Source: an uncultured Faecalibacterium sp.
Lineage (GTDB): Bacteria; Bacillota; Clostridia; Oscillospirales; Ruminococcaceae
NCBI GenBank assembly: GCA_934525325.1
Contig: CAKSZE010000067.1
Coordinates: forward strand, 1 to 7,669
Length of the DNA: 7,669 bases
Direction of reading: 5' to 3'
Part shown: piece after piece, positions 5,361-7,669 of the stretch
Position numbering within the stretch: the stretch's first letter is position 1
Layout: the number at the start of each line of letters is the position of its first letter
Program-made: the position numbers and the translations under genes
Notes under the pieces: model-generated
What the model was told of the DNA's origin: nothing
Seen by the model: the letters and a program-made list of their open reading frames with translations, nothing else
Databases searched by the model: none

Positions 5361-6272
5361 TCACGAAAAAAGCGCTTCCATATCCGGCGGCAGCGGGCTT
5401 TCCACCGTGACGGTGCGCAGCTGCAAGGGCATTTCCACCCGGATGCCGTCCGGCAGCGGGGTGTATACAGGCACTGCAAAGCTCTGCTTCGCGCAGTGCA
5501 GCGCCTGCCGGCCAATGTGCTCCCGGCTGCCGCCGTAAAGGTCGTCCCCGGCAAGCGGATGCCCGATGGACGCAAAATGCACCCGGATCTGATGGGTGCG
5601 GCCGGTCACCGGCACACAGGCCGCAAGGCTAAGGCCGTTTTCTTCCTTTATAATAGTATACTCCGTGCGGCTGGGCTTGCCCTCGGGGGTAACGCAGCGC
5701 CCGATGATGCTGTCGCCCCGGCGGCCGATGGGAGCATCGATGACCCCCTCCCCCAGCGGCAGCGCACCCTGCGCAATGGCATAGTACAGCTTTTCCACCC
5801 CGCTCGCCAGCAGCGGCGCTGCGTAGGTGTTTTTTGCTGCCAGCACAAGGCCGCTGGTGTCCTTATCAATGCGGTTCACCGGACGGAACACCTGGCTGTG
5901 GCCGTGTTCTGCCGCCCACGCGGCGTAGCCGTTTGCCAGCGTACCACCGGGGTAGTTCAAGGTGGGGTGCACCGCCAGCTGCGGCGGCTTTTCCAGCACC
6001 ACCGCAAAGGCATCCTCGTAGACCACCTTGACCGGGATCTCCGGCTGCGGGGTCACGCCGTCCCCCTCCGGCGGCAGGGCAAAAGAGAGCACCTGCCCGG
6101 GGAAGATGCGCCGGTTTGCCAGAATAGGCACGCCGTCCGCAAAAAAGCCGCCGCCCCGGAACTTGACCGCCCGGGCAAGGTCGGTAGAGACGGCACACTG
6201 GCGCAGAAAGCTGCGCACCAGCACCCCATCGTGGGTAGCAGCCGTATCCGGCACGGCAAAATACAGCTGCAT
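5361..6272 (-). CDS. RluA-family RNA pseudouridine synthase
   Basis: This 303-residue cytosolic enzyme isomerises selected uridines in structured RNA, usually 23S rRNA or tRNA, to pseudouridine. Residues about 14-67 look like an S4-type RNA-binding module ending in FPGQVLSFALPP. The catalytic domain starts near 80. RPVNRIDKDTSG (130-141) is the family signature, with Asp136 the catalytic residue and Ile replacing the more common Leu of RLD. KPSRTEY (199-205) and TGRTHQIRVHFASIGHPLAG (223-242) are the other hallmark motifs. The start is ATG 6272 with GGAGG 8 nt upstream; the in-frame TTG at 6293 would precede the ribosome site. It is divergent from rnpB and followed by the M23 gene. The target site cannot be told from sequence, so I give no Rlu letter. 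Confidence 0.94.
   Translation of the reverse strand: MQLYFAVPDTAATHDGVLVRSFLRQCAVSTDLARAVKFRGGGFFADGVPILANRRIFPGQVLSFALPPEGDGVTPQPEIPVKVVYEDAFAVVLEKPPQLAVHPTLNYPGGTLANGYAAWAAEHGHSQVFRPVNRIDKDTSGLVLAAKNTYAAPLLASGVEKLYYAIAQGALPLGEGVIDAPIGRRGDSIIGRCVTPEGKPSRTEYTIIKEENGLSLAACVPVTGRTHQIRVHFASIGHPLAGDDLYGGSREHIGRQALHCAKQSFAVPVYTPLPDGIRVEMPLQLRTVTVESPLPPDMEALFS
5367..5380 (-). promoter_or_regulatory. Second cre-like palindrome in the 3' end of the pseudouridine synthase gene
   Basis: TGGAAGCGCTTTTT on the minus strand matches the cre consensus at 12 of 14 positions and holds the same AAGCGCTT core as the site at 5317-5330, exactly 50 bp away. It overlaps the last codons of the gene, so coding constraint could account for part of it. 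The spacing of nearly five helical turns would suit two repressor dimers on one face of the DNA. Confidence 0.35.
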
Positions 6273-6315
6273 GGCCTGTCCCTCCCCCTGCAAAATTTAC
6301 AAAAACACAAATGAT

Positions 6316-6344
6316 ATTATAACAAAAATCCGTTTCACTTGCAA
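6316..6344 (-). promoter_or_regulatory. Promoter of the pseudouridine synthase gene
   Basis: On the minus strand a -35 TTGCAA (6344-6339), a 17-nt spacer and a perfect TATAAT (6321-6316) preceded by TGT (an extended -10) form a strong promoter. The start is predicted near 6309, giving a leader of about 37 nt. The -35 hexamer is the same six base pairs used by the divergent rnpB promoter. Confidence 0.7.
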
Positions 6345-6367
6345 ATCTTACTTTTTTATGGTATCAT
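6339..6367 (+). promoter_or_regulatory. Promoter of rnpB
   Basis: TTGCAA (6339-6344), a 17-nt spacer and TATCAT (6362-6367) preceded by TGG (an extended -10) lie on the plus strand. The expected start, about 7 nt after the -10 box, falls at the first base of the RNase P RNA P1 helix (about 6375), which independently supports this placement. Confidence 0.75.
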
Positions 6368-6374
6368 GAGGAAC

Positions 6375-6720
6375 GGAAAACGAGTGGAACATACGGCGGC
6401 GGGGCGGCTTTGACCGCTCTGAGGAAAGTCCGGGCCTCACAGAGCACGGTAACTGCTAACGGCAGCCGAGGGTGACCTCAGGGAAAGTGCAACAGAAAGG
6501 AAACCGCCGCAGCAATGCGGTAAGGATGAAAGGGCGAGGTAAGAGCTCACCAGCGCATGGGTGACCATGCGGCTTTGTAAACCCTACCGGAAGCAACGCC
6601 TATATGGGACGTACAGCGCTGCTCGCGTGTCCCGAAGGCGGCACGAGCCTGTCAGCAATGGCAGGTCTAGACAGATCGTCGTTTAATACAGAACCCGGCT
6701 TACGGTCTATCTCGTTTTCC
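6375..6720 (+). ncRNA. rnpB: RNase P RNA, bacterial type A
   Basis: This is the catalytic RNA of RNase P, which removes 5' leaders from precursor tRNAs. The ends pair as helix P1: GGAAAACGAG (6375-6384) with CTCGTTTTCC (6711-6720), a perfect 10 bp. Universally conserved blocks are GAGGAAAGTCCGGGC (from 6420), GTGCAACAGAAAGGAAACCG (from 6487), the GATGAAAGGGCGAGGTAAGAGC block, and ACAGAACCCGGCTTACGG near the 3' end, which closes helix P4 with the first block. The order and wording of these blocks follow type A (E. coli-like) rather than the Bacillus type B. Length is about 346 nt, slightly short for the type, mainly through a compact P3. The P15 hairpin (6606-6633) lacks an obvious GGU. The promoter immediately upstream and terminator downstream fit an independent transcript. 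Confidence 0.96.
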
Positions 6721-6734
6721 CTTTTGTGTTTTTG

Positions 6735-6765
6735 CGCTGTCTGCTGCGTGCAGGCAGCGTTTTTT
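6735..6765 (+). terminator. Intrinsic terminator of rnpB
   Basis: CGCTGTCTGC (6735-6744) pairs with GCAGGCAGCG (6750-6759) over 10 bp with one G-U wobble and a 5-nt loop, followed by six T (6760-6765). It lies 15 nt after the mature 3' end, so the primary transcript would carry a short tail to be trimmed. Confidence 0.88.
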
Positions 6766-6778
6766 GTTGTTGTAACGC

Positions 6779-6817
6779 AAAAAGGCCACCGCACAGTATT
6801 TGTGCAGTGGCCTTTTT
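6779..6817. terminator. Bidirectional terminator between rnpB and the LCP gene
   Basis: GGCCAC-C-GCACA (6784-6795) pairs with TGTGC-A-GTGGCC (6801-6812) with one mismatch and a 5-nt loop. It is flanked by AAAAA (6779-6783) on the left and TTTTT (6813-6817) on the right. Both strands thus show a stem followed by a U-run, so it can back up rnpB's own terminator and stop the convergent minus-strand transcript. Confidence 0.85.
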
Positions 6818-6891
6818 GTTGCTTGCAAGACCATTGAAAATGCCTGCCGCGTGCGCTTTGGGCATATTTAGCGGAATAATTATTTTAAATT

Positions 6892-6927
6892 GCATCCCGG
6901 GAAAATCTGCGAATTTTCCCGGGATGC
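6892..6927 (-). terminator. Strong stem-loop after the LCP gene, probable terminator
   Basis: A perfect 15-bp inverted repeat (6892-6906 with 6913-6927, sequence GCATCCCGGGAAAAT and its complement) with a 6-nt loop lies 22 nt after the LCP stop codon. On the minus strand the tail is A/T-rich (AATTTAAAATAATTATT) rather than a pure U-run; on the plus strand it is CTTTTC. Termination of the LCP transcript is the likeliest role, with the hairpin at 6779-6817 as backup. Confidence 0.7.
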
Positions 6928-6949
6928 CTTTTCACGCAAAAGGGACTGC

Positions 6950-7669
6950 TCAGTTCCCGCCTGCGCCAAGGATGGCGTCCAGCACGGTGGAGGCAGCGCT
7001 GTACAGCGAGCCTGCGGCCTGCTCTACCTGCTCCTGCGTGGGCAGGCTGACGGCAGGCGTTTCAGTGCTGCCGCCCTCGGCGGGGGTGGTCTCCGGCTGG
7101 GGCGTCTCGGTGGCAGCGGGCTGCTCGGCGGGCGTCTCTGCGGGCTGCTCGGTGGGCTGCTCTGCCGGTTGTTCGGCAGGCTGCTCCGGCACGCTTTCCG
7201 CAGGTTCATCCACGATCACGCTGTCGGCAGGCGTCTCGGGCACCGAGACAGCGGCATCGGGGTCAGTGGTGGGGGTGTACACGTCCGTCTTTTCCGGGGT
7301 CTGAGTGGTGGAGCTTACCGTGCCCTCGCCACCCAGTACAGCCGCGATCATCTCTTTGGCTTTCGCCACAGAGTTTTCATCCGGCTTCATGACGTAGAGC
7401 TTCTGCCCCTTGGCAGAGTAGCACTTGGTGCTGCTGCCAGAGGAGCCGGTAACAGTATAGCTTTCAATGTTCCACTCCGCAAAATCGCTCAGCTGCATCC
7501 GCACCAGCGCGCTGATCTGGTTCTGAGAAAGGCTGGTGACGAAGCAATCGGCAGCAGAATCCATGATCTTGGAAAATCCCATCAGCAGCGCCGGGGACTT
7601 GATCTTGTTCAGCATGGCATCGATCACCTTCATCTGGTTGATGCCGCGCTGCACATCGCCGGTCTTAAA
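6950..7669 (-). CDS. LytR-CpsA-Psr (LCP) family wall-polymer ligase, 3' part
   Basis: The visible 239 codons are open to the right edge, so the membrane anchor and most of the LCP catalytic domain lie outside the window. LCP proteins transfer lipid-linked glycopolymers (teichoic acid, capsule) onto peptidoglycan from the outer face of the membrane. The stretch KTGDVQRGINQMKVIDAM at the start corresponds to the conserved GDxxRxxxQxxVIxAL block late in that domain. SLSQNQISALVRMQLSDFAEW (about residues 46-66, continuing to 73) then matches the family's last helix and strand. From about residue 115 onward the protein is a low-complexity Pro/Glu/Thr/Ala tail with EQPA-type repeats, then a short C-terminal segment rich in Ala, Leu and Gly. 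Two Cys flank the end of the folded part. The family call rests on this C-terminal block alone but is quite distinctive. Confidence 0.82.
   Translation of the reverse strand, partial: FKTGDVQRGINQMKVIDAMLNKIKSPALLMGFSKIMDSAADCFVTSLSQNQISALVRMQLSDFAEWNIESYTVTGSSGSSTKCYSAKGQKLYVMKPDENSVAKAKEMIAAVLGGEGTVSSTTQTPEKTDVYTPTTDPDAAVSVPETPADSVIVDEPAESVPEQPAEQPAEQPTEQPAETPAEQPAATETPQPETTPAEGGSTETPAVSLPTQEQVEQAAGSLYSAASTVLDAILGAGGN
7115..7186 (-). repeat. Short tandem EQPA/ETPA repeats in the LCP protein tail
   Basis: The minus-strand reading gives PEQPAEQPAEQPTEQPAETP and further copies, a 12-nt period encoding Glu-Gln-Pro-Ala with substitutions. In-register 12-nt repeats can gain or lose units by slippage without a frameshift, so tail length may vary between strains. 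Pro/Glu-rich tails often act as spacers within the cell wall. Confidence 0.7.

Noticed and set aside
5337..6314. A 325-codon plus-strand frame opposite the pseudouridine synthase
   Set aside because: The minus-strand reading has the full RluA signature set; the plus-strand product has none.
6604..6837. Small plus-strand frame within rnpB and its terminators
   Set aside because: It overlaps conserved RNase P RNA blocks and the terminator hairpin, which explain the sequence fully.

Overview
The window reads as chromosomal housekeeping DNA from a GC-rich, Gram-positive gut Clostridia-type bacterium. The protein flavour and signal peptides suggest the Oscillospiraceae (Faecalibacterium, Gemmiger or Subdoligranulum); this is an inference from style, not from a database hit. 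Supporting signs are strong AGGAG ribosome sites, a lipoprotein signal, a LytR-CpsA-Psr protein, an M23/LysM/G5 wall hydrolase, and an RNase P RNA of the ancestral type A rather than the Bacillus type B. I see no mobile element, CRISPR array, tRNA or rRNA.

Layout: every protein gene is on the minus strand, so transcription runs right to left. At the left edge is the 5' part of an ABC transporter ATPase (1-323). Upstream of it are a BMP-family nucleoside-binding lipoprotein (566-1747), cytidine deaminase cdd (1956-2408) and a hexameric-type purine nucleoside phosphorylase deoD (2484-3203). Together these form a nucleoside uptake and salvage cluster: the lipoprotein and ATPase import nucleosides, Cdd converts cytidine to uridine, and DeoD phosphorolyses purine nucleosides. 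Intrinsic terminators lie inside the cluster (deoD/cdd and bmp/ATPase), so its genes are probably made in graded amounts.

Next comes a large membrane-anchored M23 endopeptidase with LysM and G5 domains (3274-5169). It has its own promoter overlapped by a CcpA/LacI-type palindrome, and a structured leader. Upstream are an RluA-family pseudouridine synthase (5361-6272) and, divergent from it on the plus strand, the RNase P RNA gene rnpB (about 6375-6720). These two appear to be driven by back-to-back promoters that share one palindromic -35 hexamer. Three hairpins separate rnpB from the 3' part of a convergent LCP-family gene (6950 to the right edge) with a Pro/Glu/Thr-rich tail.

I found no clearly new multi-gene system. 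The most unusual features are regulatory: the shared -35 box, the paired AAGCGCTT palindromes around the M23 promoter, and terminators placed inside the nucleoside cluster.
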